Assembly (NCBI GenBank): GCA_031267825.1
Contig: JAIRYJ010000004.1
Coordinates: 1 to 64,000, forward strand
Direction of reading: 5' to 3'
DNA: 64,000 nucleotides
From: Bifidobacteriaceae bacterium
Lineage (GTDB): Bacteria > Actinomycetota > Actinomycetes > Actinomycetales > WQXJ01
The translations under genes and the position numbers were made by a program. The number at the start of each line of letters is the position of its first letter. The stretch's first letter is position 1. Positions 44,504 to 54,514 of the stretch are shown in pieces. The notes beneath the pieces are model-generated. The model had not been told where the DNA came from. It saw nothing but the letters and a program-made list of their open reading frames with translations, and did no database searches.

Positions 44504-45915
44504 AATCTTCCCCAGCCTTCAGGCGGTGTTGGTGCTTGGCCGGGCCAACCGCCTGGTGACCGCTCCGGCCATTGGGCTGGCGCCTCTGGCCAAGGCCCTT
44601 GTGGCCCAGTCGGGCGCTGTCCGTAGTCTTGCTCCGGCCACTGGGCTGGCGCCTCTGGCCAAGGCCCTTCTGCCCCGCCCGGCTGACGACGAGGGTCGGC
44701 TCCGGCCCGACTGGCCGGGCCGACGGCCGGACCTTCAAGCAGCGTCTGATCGGCTGGCGGTATGTAAGTCGCCAGCCCGTACGGATTGTCCAGGGCATAT
44801 TCCTGGCCAGCCGCCGCAGGGTACGGCTCCGCTCCTGGCACCGCGCAAACCGCCTGGTAGGCCTGCCGTAACAGTTCCTCTGGAATGTCACGCACGATCA
44901 CCGGCTGGCCAATGTCTTCCAACAAGACCATCCGGCGGGTCGCCCCTTGGTTCTTCTTGTCACGTCGCATGGCGGGCCAAAGCTGATCCCAGCGGCCCGG
45001 CCGGTATGAGGTTGGCAGACCGACAGCCGCCAACAGTTCGCGGTGCAGTCCTAGCAATGAAGGTTCCATCAGGCCGGCCCGGACTGAGACTTCAGCCGCG
45101 AACACCATGCCAACAGCGACCGCGTCACCGTGACGCCATTCGAACCGCTCAACTTGTTCAATGGCATGACCAAAAGTGTGACCATAGTTCAAAATCGCTC
45201 GTCGGCCGTTTTCGGCCGGGTCTTCCCCAACTACGGCCGCTTTGACCGCGACAGCCCGGCGGATCAGCTCAGTCAACAGCGGGCCACGCGGGTTGAGGGT
45301 TTCTTGCGGACCGGACCAAACCACGTCGAGGATCGCCGGGTCGGCGATCAGGCCTGCCTTAATCACCTCAGCCATACCCGAAGCCATTTCTGGCCCGGCC
45401 AACGAATCAAGCAACACCGGGTCACACAGCACAGCGTGCGGCTGATGGAAGGCTCCGACCAAGTTCTTGCCTTCAACAATGTTGATCGCTGTCTTACCGC
45501 CAATGGCGGCATCAACCATCGCCAGCAAAGTGGTTGGGATGTGGATGACTGGCGCACCGCGCAGCCAAGTCGCGGCAGCGAACCCAGCCAGGTCGGTTGT
45601 GGCGCCACCGCCGAGGGACACTATTAGGTCAGTCCGGGTGAAGGCGGCCTCGCCCAGGCGTTGCCAAATGGCGGCCGCCACCTCAACTGTTTTGGCCGCC
45701 TCACCAGCCGGGACCGCCAGCAAATGAACTTCAAAACCGTCTTTCCGAAGCGAATCCACCACACCTGGTACCGGTCCGGCCACTGCCGGATCAAAGATCA
45801 GCATCATGCGTCGTGTGCCTGGTGGCACGTGCGATGCCAGGTCAGCCAGCAGCCCGGGACGCACCACAATGTCATAGGGCGGGTCCAAGGCCACGGCGAT
45901 ACGATCGTCGTTCAT
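44500..45915 (-). CDS. aroB: 3-dehydroquinate synthase with a repetitive C-terminal tail
   Basis: Converts DAHP to 3-dehydroquinate with NAD and zinc. Residues 1-360 are complete: NAD loop SLGGGATTDLAGF, the IPTTLLAMVDAAIGGKTAIN stretch, metal His in LNYGHTFGHAIE. The remaining 110 residues are Pro/Gly/Trp-rich and repeat GPWPEAPAQWPE twice, from the DNA repeat at 44562-44669. AroB normally ends near 360, so the tail is an addition, probably disordered and of unknown use. Overlaps aroK and aroQ by four bases each. Confidence 0.95.
   Translation of the reverse strand: MNDDRIAVALDPPYDIVVRPGLLADLASHVPPGTRRMMLIFDPAVAGPVPGVVDSLRKDGFEVHLLAVPAGEAAKTVEVAAAIWQRLGEAAFTRTDLIVSLGGGATTDLAGFAAATWLRGAPVIHIPTTLLAMVDAAIGGKTAINIVEGKNLVGAFHQPHAVLCDPVLLDSLAGPEMASGMAEVIKAGLIADPAILDVVWSGPQETLNPRGPLLTELIRRAVAVKAAVVGEDPAENGRRAILNYGHTFGHAIEQVERFEWRHGDAVAVGMVFAAEVSVRAGLMEPSLLGLHRELLAAVGLPTSYRPGRWDQLWPAMRRDKKNQGATRRMVLLEDIGQPVIVRDIPEELLRQAYQAVCAVPGAEPYPAAAGQEYALDNPYGLATYIPPADQTLLEGPAVGPASRAGADPRRQPGGAEGPWPEAPAQWPEQDYGQRPTGPQGPWPEAPAQWPERSPGGWPGQAPTPPEGWGRL
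44562..44669. repeat. 69-base-period direct repeat in the aroB tail
   Basis: A 39-base block that starts GCTCCGGCCA is at 44562-44600 and again at 44631-44669 with one difference. The 69-base spacing preserves the frame (23 residues). Confidence 0.85.
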
Positions 45916-46439
45916 TTTGCCACCTTTGTTGTTCTGACCAGGCGTGCGATCCGGGCCGCCACCTGACCAGGCATTAGTCCATCAACCACAACGGTGCGGT
46001 CGGCCAGTGCTTCATAAACCGGCCGACGTTGCGCCATTAATTCACGCCAAACTTTCCGAGGTGATTCTCGCAGCAACGGGCGAGCATCGTTCAGGCCGAC
46101 GCGCCGCGCTGCCACAACTGGGGACACATCCAAGAACACAACAGTCGCCTCGCGCCGCAACATCTCAGCGCTGACCGGGTCAAGCGGTGCGCCGCCACCG
46201 AGAGCTATGACCAGGTCTTGGCTGGCCGCCTCAGTCATGGCTTGGGCGACCGCCCGGCGTTCCAGGTCACGGAAATGGGCTTCACCTTGGCCGGTGAAGA
46301 TCTCCCCGATTGACTGACCGGTCTGTTCTTCAACCATCCGATCCGTGTCGAGGAAGCGGCGACCCATCAACTTGGCCAGCTTGACACCAATTGTGGTCTT
46401 GCCCGCACCTGGTGGCCCAATCAGCACCACTGGTTTCAC
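45912..46439 (-). CDS. aroK: Shikimate kinase
   Basis: Phosphorylates shikimate at O3. The 175-residue P-loop kinase has Walker A GPPGAGKT (8-15), the [11 protein letters not shown] segment (Asp in contact with shikimate), and ALGGGAPLD (Gly-rich shikimate loop) and lid Arg in [12 protein letters not shown] start overlaps aroC by GTGA. The neighbours on both sides catalyse neighbouring steps. Confidence 0.96.
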   Translation of the reverse strand: MKPVVLIGPPGAGKTTIGVKLAKLMGRRFLDTDRMVEEQTGQSIGEIFTGQGEAHFRDLERRAVAQAMTEAASQDLVIALGGGAPLDPVSAEMLRREATVVFLDVSPVVAARRVGLNDARPLLRESPRKVWRELMAQRRPVYEALADRTVVVDGLMPGQVAARIARLVRTTKVAK

Positions 46440-47611
46440 TGTCCCACCCTAGCCAGCCCGGCCAAGTATCCAGCCAGGTTGCGCCTCGTCTCAGCCAGAC
46501 TGTCACCGCCGAACTTGTCCAGCGCCGCCTGAGCCAACACCAGCGCCACCATGGCTTCAGCCACAACACCAGCCGCTGGCACGGCCGTCACATCTGACCG
46601 TTGCAGCATCGCTTGGCTGGCCTGGCCAGTCGCCAGGTCAACGCTTGGCAAGGGCCGGACCAGACTCGGAATTGGTTTCATGGTTGCCCGGATGATGATT
46701 GGTTGGCCATTCGAAATGCCGCCCTCGATACCTCCAGCCCGGTTGGTCGGCCGGACTAGACAGCCGTCACGCCGCTCAATCGCGTCATGGGCCCCCGAGC
46801 CGGGCAGACCGGCCAGACGGCGGCCGGCACCAATTTCGACCGCTTTGATGGCCGGGATACTCATGACCGCGCCAGCCAGGTTACCGTCCAGGCGCCGGTC
46901 GCCTTGAACATGTGAACCTAGTCCAACTGGCACACCGTGAGCTATCACCTCAATCTCACCACCGAGGCTGTCGCCTTGCTGTCTGGCCGAATCGATGGCC
47001 GCTATCATGGCTGCCTCGGCCGTTTGATCCAAGGTTCGCACCGGACTGGCATCAACCCTTGGACCGTCACCCGGGCCTGGCGCCATCTTAGGGTCGGCTT
47101 CGGCCGGGCCAAGCTTGGTGACATGGCTGACAAGGCTGATGCCGAATCCTTCGACCAGGAAAGCCCGGGCGACCGCGCCCAGCGCCACTCTGGCGGCCGT
47201 TTCGCGGGCTGAGGCCCGCTCCAAGATGACCCTGGCGTCTGTCACGTCGTATTTCATCATGCCGGCCAGGTCGGCGTGGCCCGGCCGGGGCCGGGTTAGT
47301 GCGGCCGCTCTGGCTTCATCTGGCACCTCACCAGGTTCGGCTGACATGACCGCCTGCCATTTGGGCCATTCGCTGTTCGCGATCACGATCGCCACCGGAC
47401 CACCGGTTGTTAGGCCACGCCACAGCCCACCGATCACATCCAGCCGGTCCGCCTCGAACGCCATGCGCGCGCCCCGGCCATATCCGAGCCGACGCCGCGC
47501 CAGTTCAGCCGCTATCCCAGATGGTACGATCTCTACCCCACCGGGCATGCCTTCTAGCACACCAAGTACAGCCGGACCGTGTGATTCTCCCGCTGTTAGC
47601 CAACGCAGCAT
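46436..47611 (-). CDS. aroC: Chorismate synthase
   Basis: Eliminates phosphate from 5-enolpyruvylshikimate 3-phosphate with reduced FMN. The 391-residue protein opens [20 protein letters not shown], contains [14 protein letters not shown] and the later [16 protein letters not shown] signature. Complete and normal length. It starts 51 bases after aroE. Confidence 0.97.
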   Translation of the reverse strand: MLRWLTAGESHGPAVLGVLEGMPGGVEIVPSGIAAELARRRLGYGRGARMAFEADRLDVIGGLWRGLTTGGPVAIVIANSEWPKWQAVMSAEPGEVPDEARAAALTRPRPGHADLAGMMKYDVTDARVILERASARETAARVALGAVARAFLVEGFGISLVSHVTKLGPAEADPKMAPGPGDGPRVDASPVRTLDQTAEAAMIAAIDSARQQGDSLGGEIEVIAHGVPVGLGSHVQGDRRLDGNLAGAVMSIPAIKAVEIGAGRRLAGLPGSGAHDAIERRDGCLVRPTNRAGGIEGGISNGQPIIIRATMKPIPSLVRPLPSVDLATGQASQAMLQRSDVTAVPAAGVVAEAMVALVLAQAALDKFGGDSLAETRRNLAGYLAGLARVGQ

Positions 47612-47661
47612 CGCTATCCTGTCGTTTGCCCACGCGCCGACCGGCGCCTACCAACCGACCA

Positions 47662-48519
47662 TTATTCCGCCTGGCGCGCCAAGGCGGCGCGCATCGCCTC
47701 CAGCGGCGCTTCGCGTCCAGTCATCAGACAAACTTGGCGGGCCGCCTGATGCAACAGCATGGTGCGTCCGCTAACAACTACTCCGCCCGCCTTGGACCAG
47801 GCCCGCGCCAAAGCCGAAGGCCAAGGTTGGTAAGCCACATCAAGCAGGACGGCGCCGTCCGGCAGAACCTGGCCGGACGGCCGGGCGGCCACCATCTCCA
47901 AGGCTGTCGCCAAATGGTCGGCCGCTCCTGGCGGCAAAGCCGAAATCAACAAGTTGGCTTGACGGCAGGCAGGCAGAATCTCATAAGGTGCGGCGAAGCG
48001 GTGGATTTGGAGTTTCAAGCCCATACCGGTGGCGGCCGCTGTGGCCGCCTGGGAACGGGAAATTGAACGAACCCAGAGCTGGATCGCCGCCGCACCAAGT
48101 TCAGATAGGGCCGCCAAAGCTGATGCCGCCGTGGCGCCACCACCAAGCACAACAGCTTTACCGAAGTTCGCTCCAGGTGCCGCCTCTTGGACGGCGGCCA
48201 CAATGCCGTGCACGTCAGTGTTGAGAGCTGACCGCCCAGTGCTGCCCAGCAACAATGTGTTGGCGGCCCCAGTGGCGGCCGCCAACGGACCAATCTGATC
48301 AGCCAAGGTGACAGCGATCCGCTTCAACGGTCTCGTCAGCGACAGACCGGCCCACTCCGGCCCTAACTGGTCAAGCCATTCAGGCAGATCGGCTTCAGTC
48401 ATTTCAATGGCCCGGTAGCTCCAGTCAGTCAAACCCAGCGCCCGGTAGGCGGCCTGATGTAAGGTCGGCGAGAGCGAGTCGCTGACTGGGCTACCCAGGA
48501 CCGCGGCGTAACGTCTCAC
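47662..48519 (-). CDS. aroE: Shikimate dehydrogenase
   Basis: NADPH-dependent reduction of 3-dehydroshikimate. Substrate residues are visible: Ser15 and Ser17 in SDSLSP, Lys66 in LTRPLK, Asn87 in AANTLL and Asp102 in NTDVHG. The nucleotide site is VVLGGGATAASAL, and QAARQV near the end carries the conserved Gln. The Thr-Arg-Pro-Leu-Lys order differs from the usual NVTxPxK but keeps the lysine. ATGA overlap with mltG. Confidence 0.93.
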   Translation of the reverse strand: MRRYAAVLGSPVSDSLSPTLHQAAYRALGLTDWSYRAIEMTEADLPEWLDQLGPEWAGLSLTRPLKRIAVTLADQIGPLAAATGAANTLLLGSTGRSALNTDVHGIVAAVQEAAPGANFGKAVVLGGGATAASALAALSELGAAAIQLWVRSISRSQAATAAATGMGLKLQIHRFAAPYEILPACRQANLLISALPPGAADHLATALEMVAARPSGQVLPDGAVLLDVAYQPWPSALARAWSKAGGVVVSGRTMLLHQAARQVCLMTGREAPLEAMRAALARQAE

Positions 48520-49766
48520 CCGGCGTGCTCAGCTTCCCAGGCTTGCCACTTCTTAACTGATTCCTGATGCCCTTCCCAAGTCTCGTTGAACTCCATTTCG
48601 CCAGTTGATGGATCAACTACGCAGAAATAGATCCACGCCCCGTCGGCCGGTGCCAGGGCCGCCTCAATTGTGGCAAGACCCGGATTGGCGATCGGCCCGG
48701 CGGGCAGACCGGCGTTGACATAGGTGTTAAACGGGTTCTGGTTGGCCCGTTCAGCATCACTGGTGGCTAGGTTGCCATCGAACCGGCCGACGCCGTAAAC
48801 CACTGTCGAATCAAGTTCCAGTTTCATACCACGTTCAATCCGATTGTAGATGACGCGGGCCGTCTTAGGGCGGTCTGGTTCTAGTTTCGATTCGCGTTCC
48901 AGCAGTGAGGCGACCGTCAAAACCTCAAGACGCTTCGGCGGGTCAACATCCAAGCTGTCAAGCAGTTTGATTGTTTCATTCACCATGGCGGCCAGAATCT
49001 CAGCCGCTGAAGTCGTCACATTGAACTGGTAGGTCGCTGGGAAAAGCCAACCTTCGGCGTGGTTCTCCGCCTCAGGTGGCAGACCGATCAAATCGCCTTG
49101 CTCGCCAGCTTGGCGTAACTCATCGGTGGCCGCCAAGGCGGCCGCTTCAACGTCAAAGTCCGCCGCCACATCAGGCATGGCGGCCTGGGCTTGGGCCATC
49201 GCCAGACCAGCGATCTGGTAAACCTCTTCAGCTCGTTTGCCTTCCGGCACGGTGAACTGGATTAGTTGCCTGCTAGATGGGTCCATCAGGGCGGTCAAAG
49301 CGTCACGGGCGCTCATCTCCAAGCGAAGCTGGTAAGTCCCAGGCTGGATGGCGGAAGCTTGATCGCCAGCATCGGCGAAAGCCGCGATGAACGGCCCGGC
49401 GGTGGCGATCACACCGGCCGCGACCAGCTTGTCAGCGATCACATTGCCAGGATCACCTGGGTCAATCGTCACCGAGGCGGCACCATGCCCAGGTCCGGGA
49501 TAGTCCGCCACGGCCGAAGGGCTCGGATTGGTCCAGCGTTCAACGATCGGCTTGCCAGCCACCCAGCCCGCCCCGGCCACAACAATCGCCATAGTTGTGA
49601 TCAGAACAGCCGATACCCAACGCCGCCGCCGCCGGCCTGAAGGCGCCCTGGGTGGTTCCTGTCCCCCACCGCCAGATGAGCGGCGGGTTGGCCCAACGGG
49701 CGCCTCCGCCCAAGAAGGTGTAGCGGGCTCGGGCTCTTCGCCGAACGGTGTCCAATGATCAGTCAC
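48516..49766 (-). CDS. mltG: Endolytic murein transglycosylase MltG
   Basis: Cleaves nascent peptidoglycan glycan strands and limits their length. The 416-residue protein has a cytoplasmic Pro/Arg-rich N-terminus, one membrane helix (about 52-72), a LysM-like segment, and the YceG domain with the catalytic Glu in SLLERES and NPFNTYVNAGLPAGPI near the end. GTG start. The order alaS-ruvX-mltG-aroE is conserved in actinobacteria. Confidence 0.95.
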   Translation of the reverse strand: MTDHWTPFGEEPEPATPSWAEAPVGPTRRSSGGGGQEPPRAPSGRRRRRWVSAVLITTMAIVVAGAGWVAGKPIVERWTNPSPSAVADYPGPGHGAASVTIDPGDPGNVIADKLVAAGVIATAGPFIAAFADAGDQASAIQPGTYQLRLEMSARDALTALMDPSSRQLIQFTVPEGKRAEEVYQIAGLAMAQAQAAMPDVAADFDVEAAALAATDELRQAGEQGDLIGLPPEAENHAEGWLFPATYQFNVTTSAAEILAAMVNETIKLLDSLDVDPPKRLEVLTVASLLERESKLEPDRPKTARVIYNRIERGMKLELDSTVVYGVGRFDGNLATSDAERANQNPFNTYVNAGLPAGPIANPGLATIEAALAPADGAWIYFCVVDPSTGEMEFNETWEGHQESVKKWQAWEAEHAG

Positions 49767-49950
49767 GGGCAGGTGCCTTTGAGTGTCGGAAGCAAGACCA
49801 GCGGGCCCCTGAAGGCCCTTTGGCCCCGGCCGCAGCGCCGACCACGGTAACGGGCTGCGGCCAGGAACCGCTTGAAAGTTTACCGTTTCGTGACGTTAGC
49901 GCCAGCAGACCTCCCCACCACTCAGCCAAAAAGGAGGCCCCACCTGCGCT

Positions 49951-50397
49951 TTAGCCAGTCGCTGAAAAGCCGTCTCGGGCCGCGTCAAGGGCGGCTTGCA
50001 GAATCACAACCGCTGCGGCCTGATCCACAACCGCTCGCTGGCGCCGGGCGGACCGCCCGGCCTGGCGCAGTTGAGCTTCAGCTTGGACCGAACTGCGTCG
50101 CTCATCTTGCAGTAACGTCTTCGAACCCAAAGCCTCCAAGGCGTCAGCCAAGCGGCGCGCCTCAGCCGCGTTCGGTCCTTCAGTCCCGTTCATGTTCAGC
50201 GCTAAACCAATCACCACCCGGCTAGCGCCAGATTCTTCAGCCAAGCGGTGGATCTCTTCGGCTACGGCCCCAATTCCGCGCCCGGCCCGCTGGATCGTGT
50301 CCGACGGCCAGGCCAAGATCAGATCCGGATCAGACATCGCCAGGCCGATCCGCACTTGACCTAAATCAACGCCAAGCCAAGGCCCCAGCCGCCTCAC
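49951..50397 (-). CDS. ruvX: Putative pre-16S rRNA nuclease / Holliday junction resolvase RuvX (YqgF)
   Basis: RNase H-fold protein. The first catalytic Asp is in GVDLGQVRIGLAMSD, followed by VIGLALNMNGTEG and DERRSSVQAEA, with Asp in VDQAAAVVILQ. 148 residues, normal. Homologues act on the 5' end of pre-16S rRNA or on DNA junctions; both roles are proposed. GTG start in a GTGA overlap with alaS. Confidence 0.92.
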   Translation of the reverse strand: MRRLGPWLGVDLGQVRIGLAMSDPDLILAWPSDTIQRAGRGIGAVAEEIHRLAEESGASRVVIGLALNMNGTEGPNAAEARRLADALEALGSKTLLQDERRSSVQAEAQLRQAGRSARRQRAVVDQAAAVVILQAALDAARDGFSATG

Positions 50398-53060
50398 AAG
50401 GCGGCCGCGATCGCCGCCCAGGCCTGATCGAGTTTCGAACCGTCAGCTCCACCACCCTGAGCCAGAGCCGGTCTACCGCCGCCGCCACCACCCAAGATTT
50501 TGGCCGCCAACCCCACCAAAACCCCAGCTTGATGACCAGCCGACTGGGCGGCATCGTTCACCGCTACAGCCACCATGCCACGACCCGACTCCTGGTCAAC
50601 CCCACCCAAAGCGACCACAGCGGGTTCGGCTTGGCCCAGGCGGGCGCGCACGTCAAGCGCTAGCTGGCGTAAATCGTCAGCCGTCGCCCCAGCCACTGTG
50701 GCCGCCACCAACCGGACATTCCCAACCAGGCGGGCTGAAGCCGCCAACTCCGGCACCTGGCGTGACAATTCAGCCGAACGCAGCGCCGCCACCGTCTTAT
50801 CGGCTTGCTTCAGCCGGTTAACTATCGCGGCGACCCGATCCACCAGCTCATCAGGACGCACCTTGAGCGCCTCAGTTAGCTGTGTCACCAGCAGGTGTTC
50901 CTTGGCTTGATGGGCGTAGGCACCATCCGCCACCAGGGCTTCAACCCGGCGCACCCCAGAGCCGATTGAAGCCTCGCCGAGCAGCGAGACACGGCCTAAC
51001 TCACCGGAGCGGCGCATGTGCGTACCGGCGCACAGCTCACGCGACCAGTCACCGCCAATTGATACGACCCGCACCACCTCGCCGTACTTTTCGCCGAACA
51101 ACGCCATCGCCCCCAGTTCACGGGCCGCGGCTAAAGGCATCAGTTCCTCAGTTACTTCCAGATCCTCGGCTAGGACCGAGTTGACCCGCTCTTCGATCTC
51201 ACCTAAAGCCGAATCCGGCAAACCGGAACCATAACGGAAGTCGAAACGCAGACGTGATGGAGCGTTCTCCGAACCGGCCTGAGTGGCGGTTGGCCCAAGC
51301 TGTTCACGGAGTGACTTGTGAACCATGTGGGTGGCGGTGTGCGCCCGGGAGATCGCCCGCCGCCGCGTAACATCAATCCGGCTCCGGCCAGGGTCACCAA
51401 TCGCCAGTGTGCCTTCCAGTAAGCGCCCACGGTGGACTGACAGACCAGTGATTGGCCGTTGGACGTCGTCAACTTCGAAAACCGCCCCAGAATCAAACTC
51501 GATTGTGCCTTGGTCAGCTAGCTGGCCGCCGGCCTCAGCGTAGAACGGTGTCCGGTCCAAAATGATCTCAAGGCTGGCTGGGGCGCGGACCAGTTCCGTG
51601 TCGTGACCGTCAACGATCATGGCAGCCACCCGGCCGCGTGATTCGAACTCGGTGTAACCGGTGAAGACTATCGGCTGGCTCAGGCGCGCGGCCACATCTT
51701 GATACAAGATGGTGTCAGCGTGTCCGGTTTTCTTGGCCACCGCATCGGCCCGGGCGCGGGTTTTCTGCTCCTTCATCAAGCTGCGGAAGGCGTCCTGGTC
51801 AACTGACAAACCCTGTTCAGCGGCGATCTCAAGGGTCAAGTCAATCGGGAAACCGTAAGTGTCATGCAACTGGAAAGCGTCAGCTCCGCTCAAAGCTTTA
51901 GCGCCGGCCGTCTTGGCTCTGATCAGGGCACCATCCAAGATGGCTGAGCCGGAAGCCAACGTCCGCAGGAAGGATTCTTCTTCACTGAAAGCCGTACCCG
52001 AAATCCGGGCGTAATCGTTGGCCAACTCAGGATATGACGGGCTCATGGCGTCACGTGAAGCTTCAAGCAAAGCCGGAAAAACTGGTTCTTCGACCCCTAA
52101 CAGACGCATTGAGCGGACAGCCCGGCGTAACAGCCTGCGCAGCACATAACCGCGTCCCTCATTTGATGGGGTGACACCATCACCGATCAGCATCAAGCCT
52201 GACCGGACATGGTCCGCCACCACCCGGAAAAGCACGTCCGCTTCAGGATCAGTCCCATAAGACCGCCGCGTCAGCTCCTCCGCCCGCCGGATGACAGGTA
52301 TAACCTCATCAATCTCATACAAATTGGGGACGTCTTGCAGCAGGTAAGCCACCCGCTCCAAACCCATCCCAGTGTCAATGTTTTTCTGGTCCAGCTCACC
52401 TAGCAGCGGATAGTCTTCTTTGGCGCCACCGGCGCCACGTTCAAACTCCATGAAGACCAGGTTCCAGATTTCAAGGAAACGGTCCTCATCAACTATTGGC
52501 CCGCCATCCGGGCCGAAATCCGGCCCACGGTCAATGTAAATCTCAGAACATGGCCCGGCTGGCCCAGGTTGCCCGGTAGACCAATAGTTATCTTTGATGC
52601 CGCGGCGTTGAATCCGCTCATCAGGCAGTCCGGCGACTTTCTTCCACAACCGGGCAGCTTCGTCATCATCTAAATAGACCGTCACCCAGACGCGGTCCGG
52701 GTCAAACCCAAGTAAGCCTTCGTCAACTGTCCCGGTGACTAACTCCCAGGCCAGCTCAATGGCGCCGTGCTTGAAATAGTCACCAAAAGAGAAGTTACCG
52801 TTCATCTGGAAGAACGTGCCATGGCGGGTGGTCCGGCCGACTTCCTCGATATCGCCTGTCCGTAAACACTTCTGGCAAGACGCCGCCCGTGGCCAAGGCG
52901 CTGGAACCTCCCCCAGCATATATGGGATGAACGGCACCATCCCCGCGACTGTGAACAGCAGTGACGGGTCTTGGCTGATCAGCGAAGCCGAAGGCACCGC
53001 GACATGGCCACGCTGTTCAAAGAAACTCAGGAAACGCTGGCGGATTTCCGATGTTCGCAT
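50394..53060 (-). CDS. alaS: Alanyl-tRNA synthetase
   Basis: Charges tRNA-Ala and edits Ser/Gly. The 888-residue protein has the class II catalytic core with EVGRTTRHGTFFQM (near residue 75), the editing domain motifs HTATHMVHK (about 572) and CAGTHM (about 674), and a C-Ala domain with the Gly-rich GGGGGGRPALAQGGG near 870. Complete. The first gene of the alaS-ruvX-mltG-aro run; the DUF6167-like gene ends 11 bases upstream on the same strand. Confidence 0.97.
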   Translation of the reverse strand: MRTSEIRQRFLSFFEQRGHVAVPSASLISQDPSLLFTVAGMVPFIPYMLGEVPAPWPRAASCQKCLRTGDIEEVGRTTRHGTFFQMNGNFSFGDYFKHGAIELAWELVTGTVDEGLLGFDPDRVWVTVYLDDDEAARLWKKVAGLPDERIQRRGIKDNYWSTGQPGPAGPCSEIYIDRGPDFGPDGGPIVDEDRFLEIWNLVFMEFERGAGGAKEDYPLLGELDQKNIDTGMGLERVAYLLQDVPNLYEIDEVIPVIRRAEELTRRSYGTDPEADVLFRVVADHVRSGLMLIGDGVTPSNEGRGYVLRRLLRRAVRSMRLLGVEEPVFPALLEASRDAMSPSYPELANDYARISGTAFSEEESFLRTLASGSAILDGALIRAKTAGAKALSGADAFQLHDTYGFPIDLTLEIAAEQGLSVDQDAFRSLMKEQKTRARADAVAKKTGHADTILYQDVAARLSQPIVFTGYTEFESRGRVAAMIVDGHDTELVRAPASLEIILDRTPFYAEAGGQLADQGTIEFDSGAVFEVDDVQRPITGLSVHRGRLLEGTLAIGDPGRSRIDVTRRRAISRAHTATHMVHKSLREQLGPTATQAGSENAPSRLRFDFRYGSGLPDSALGEIEERVNSVLAEDLEVTEELMPLAAARELGAMALFGEKYGEVVRVVSIGGDWSRELCAGTHMRRSGELGRVSLLGEASIGSGVRRVEALVADGAYAHQAKEHLLVTQLTEALKVRPDELVDRVAAIVNRLKQADKTVAALRSAELSRQVPELAASARLVGNVRLVAATVAGATADDLRQLALDVRARLGQAEPAVVALGGVDQESGRGMVAVAVNDAAQSAGHQAGVLVGLAAKILGGGGGGRPALAQGGGADGSKLDQAWAAIAAAL

Positions 53061-53071
53061 AGCCTGGCCCT

Positions 53072-53317
53072 TCAGGTTGGTTCGTTTCGCAGCAAGACGC
53101 GGCGCAATTCGGTTTCACGTTGGCGGGCGGATTGGCTGATCTCGCCAAGTAGTTCGCTGGCCAACGCCACCGCCCGGTCCAGCCCACGGGCTAAGCCGTC
53201 TGGTGAAATCGCTTGGCTGGCCGCCTTTTTGGCGGCGTTTAAACGGCTGTAGGCGGCCAACGCCAAGCCAACCCCTAAAGCAACACCGATCCCAATCCAG
53301 ACCAACCGGCGCATCAC
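53072..53317 (-). CDS. Small membrane protein (DUF6167-like)
   Basis: The 81-residue protein has one N-terminal membrane helix (about 4-22) and a charged helical tail (LASELLGEISQSARQRE). Proteins of this size and shape, DUF6167, are encoded between alaS and DUF948 in many actinobacteria. The start is GTG at 53317 or the adjacent ATG at 53314; both overlap the DUF948 stop, and AAGG fits the ATG slightly better. Function unknown. Confidence 0.75.
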   Translation of the reverse strand: MMRRLVWIGIGVALGVGLALAAYSRLNAAKKAASQAISPDGLARGLDRAVALASELLGEISQSARQRETELRRVLLRNEPT

Positions 53318-53667
53318 TTAGCCTTCCAGCGTTTCGACAATGTTGTCCGCACGCCGTAGGTGAAGGCCGCCAACTTGATCAAAGGCCCACCTAGGGTGGC
53401 GGCGAACAACGCCGTCAAAGCTGAAACGTTTTGCGACACGTCGGCTGCCGCTGTGGTGATGGTGTCAACCTTTTCTAGTTGTGTGTTGGCACCGGCCACC
53501 GTTGTGGCGGCCTGATCCAGAATCGGGATGGTGTGTTCAGTCAGTTCTTTGACGGACTTCGTGGCCTCTTGGAAGACCTTGCCTAAACGCAGCACTGGCA
53601 CGGCGCAGATCACAACCAAAGCCACAAACGCGACCGCCCCAGTCATACCGGCTATGTCACCCAGCAT
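53314..53667 (-). CDS. DUF948 membrane protein
   Basis: The 117-residue protein has one N-terminal membrane helix (about 8-27) followed by a long amphipathic helix rich in Val/Thr/Ala with TVAGANTQLEKVDTITTAA, typical of DUF948, and a C-terminal second hydrophobic segment. DUF948 proteins are general-stress or envelope-associated proteins of unknown function. It lies between rpsD and the DUF6167-like gene in the conserved actinobacterial order. Confidence 0.85.
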   Translation of the reverse strand: MLGDIAGMTGAVAFVALVVICAVPVLRLGKVFQEATKSVKELTEHTIPILDQAATTVAGANTQLEKVDTITTAAADVSQNVSALTALFAATLGGPLIKLAAFTYGVRTTLSKRWKAK

Positions 53668-53696
53668 GGCTTCTCCTTTACCCGCGTTTCCAGGAT

Positions 53697-54338
53697 TTAC
53701 CTGGAATAATGCTCAACCACTAGTTGGACGTCGCAGGTGACTGGCACTTCGGAACGCTTCGGCCGACGAACCAGTTCGAACCGAAGACGCTCCAAGTTGA
53801 CGTCCAAATAGTCTGGGGTTTGCCAGAGGTTCGCGTTGCGTTGGGCGTCGCGGTGTGCCCCGGCGGCAGCCACCTGGAACGGTACCAAGACCTGCGATTT
53901 TGGCTTGATCATGACGACTTGTCCGGGCTTGACCCGGAACGATGGGCGGTCAACTAGTTTGCCGTCCACCAGCACATGGCGGTGAACCACCGTCTGGCGG
54001 GCCTGGAAAATGGTTCGAGCCAACCCTGAGCGCATAACCAGCGAATCGAGCCGCATCTCGAGCAGTTCTACCAGAGCCTCACCAGTCAGGCCGTCTTCTT
54101 TCTTGGCGTCTTGGAAGGCCCGCACGATTTGCTTCTCACGCAGGCCGTATTGGGCCCGCAGGCGCTGCTTCTCACGTAACCGGATGGCGTAGTCAGATTC
54201 GGTGCGGCGCCGTCCACGGCCGTGCGCACCGGGTGGGAATGGCCGCCGGTCAAAGTATTTGGCGGCTTTCGGGGTTAGGACCAAACCTAAGGCCCTGGAT
54301 TCGCGCACCTGGCGGCGCGCACGACGGGCTGAACTCAT
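53697..54338 (-). CDS. rpsD: 30S ribosomal protein S4
   Basis: Binds the 5' domain of 16S rRNA and starts 30S assembly. The 213-residue protein has the S4 RNA-binding domain (LEMRLDSLVMRSG...ARQTVVHRHVLVDGK). The N-terminus has no cysteine zinc knuckle, so it is the zinc-independent C-minus form. It stands outside the usual rpsM-rpsK-rpoA operon, in the separate actinobacterial location near alaS. RBS AGGAG lies before the ATG. Confidence 0.97.
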   Translation of the reverse strand: MSSARRARRQVRESRALGLVLTPKAAKYFDRRPFPPGAHGRGRRRTESDYAIRLREKQRLRAQYGLREKQIVRAFQDAKKEDGLTGEALVELLEMRLDSLVMRSGLARTIFQARQTVVHRHVLVDGKLVDRPSFRVKPGQVVMIKPKSQVLVPFQVAAAGAHRDAQRNANLWQTPDYLDVNLERLRFELVRRPKRSEVPVTCDVQLVVEHYSR

Positions 54339-54421
54339 CGTCTAGTGTCTCCTGATCGTGTTTGACGAAACGCGCGCGGCTAAGCCACGCGTGGGGTCAA
54401 CTCATTAGCTAAGACCCCAGG

Positions 54422-54437
54422 GTGCCCGTTTGGGCAC
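54422..54437. terminator. Short perfect hairpin between rpsD and rbpA
   Basis: GTGCCC (54422-54427) and GGGCAC (54432-54437) form a six-base stem with a four-base loop in the 176-base gap. No T-run follows on either strand. It may end the rbpA transcript. Confidence 0.4.
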
Positions 54438-54514
54438 GCACGAACCAGCAGTCTAGCAGTCCGATGCCGTCCGCCCGTCTACCAGCGACCAGCGATGTCG
54501 CTGCCCGGTGTGGG

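Noticed and set aside
53061-53071. T-box leader in front of alaS
   Set aside because: Only 11 bases separate alaS from the preceding gene, too short for a T-box.
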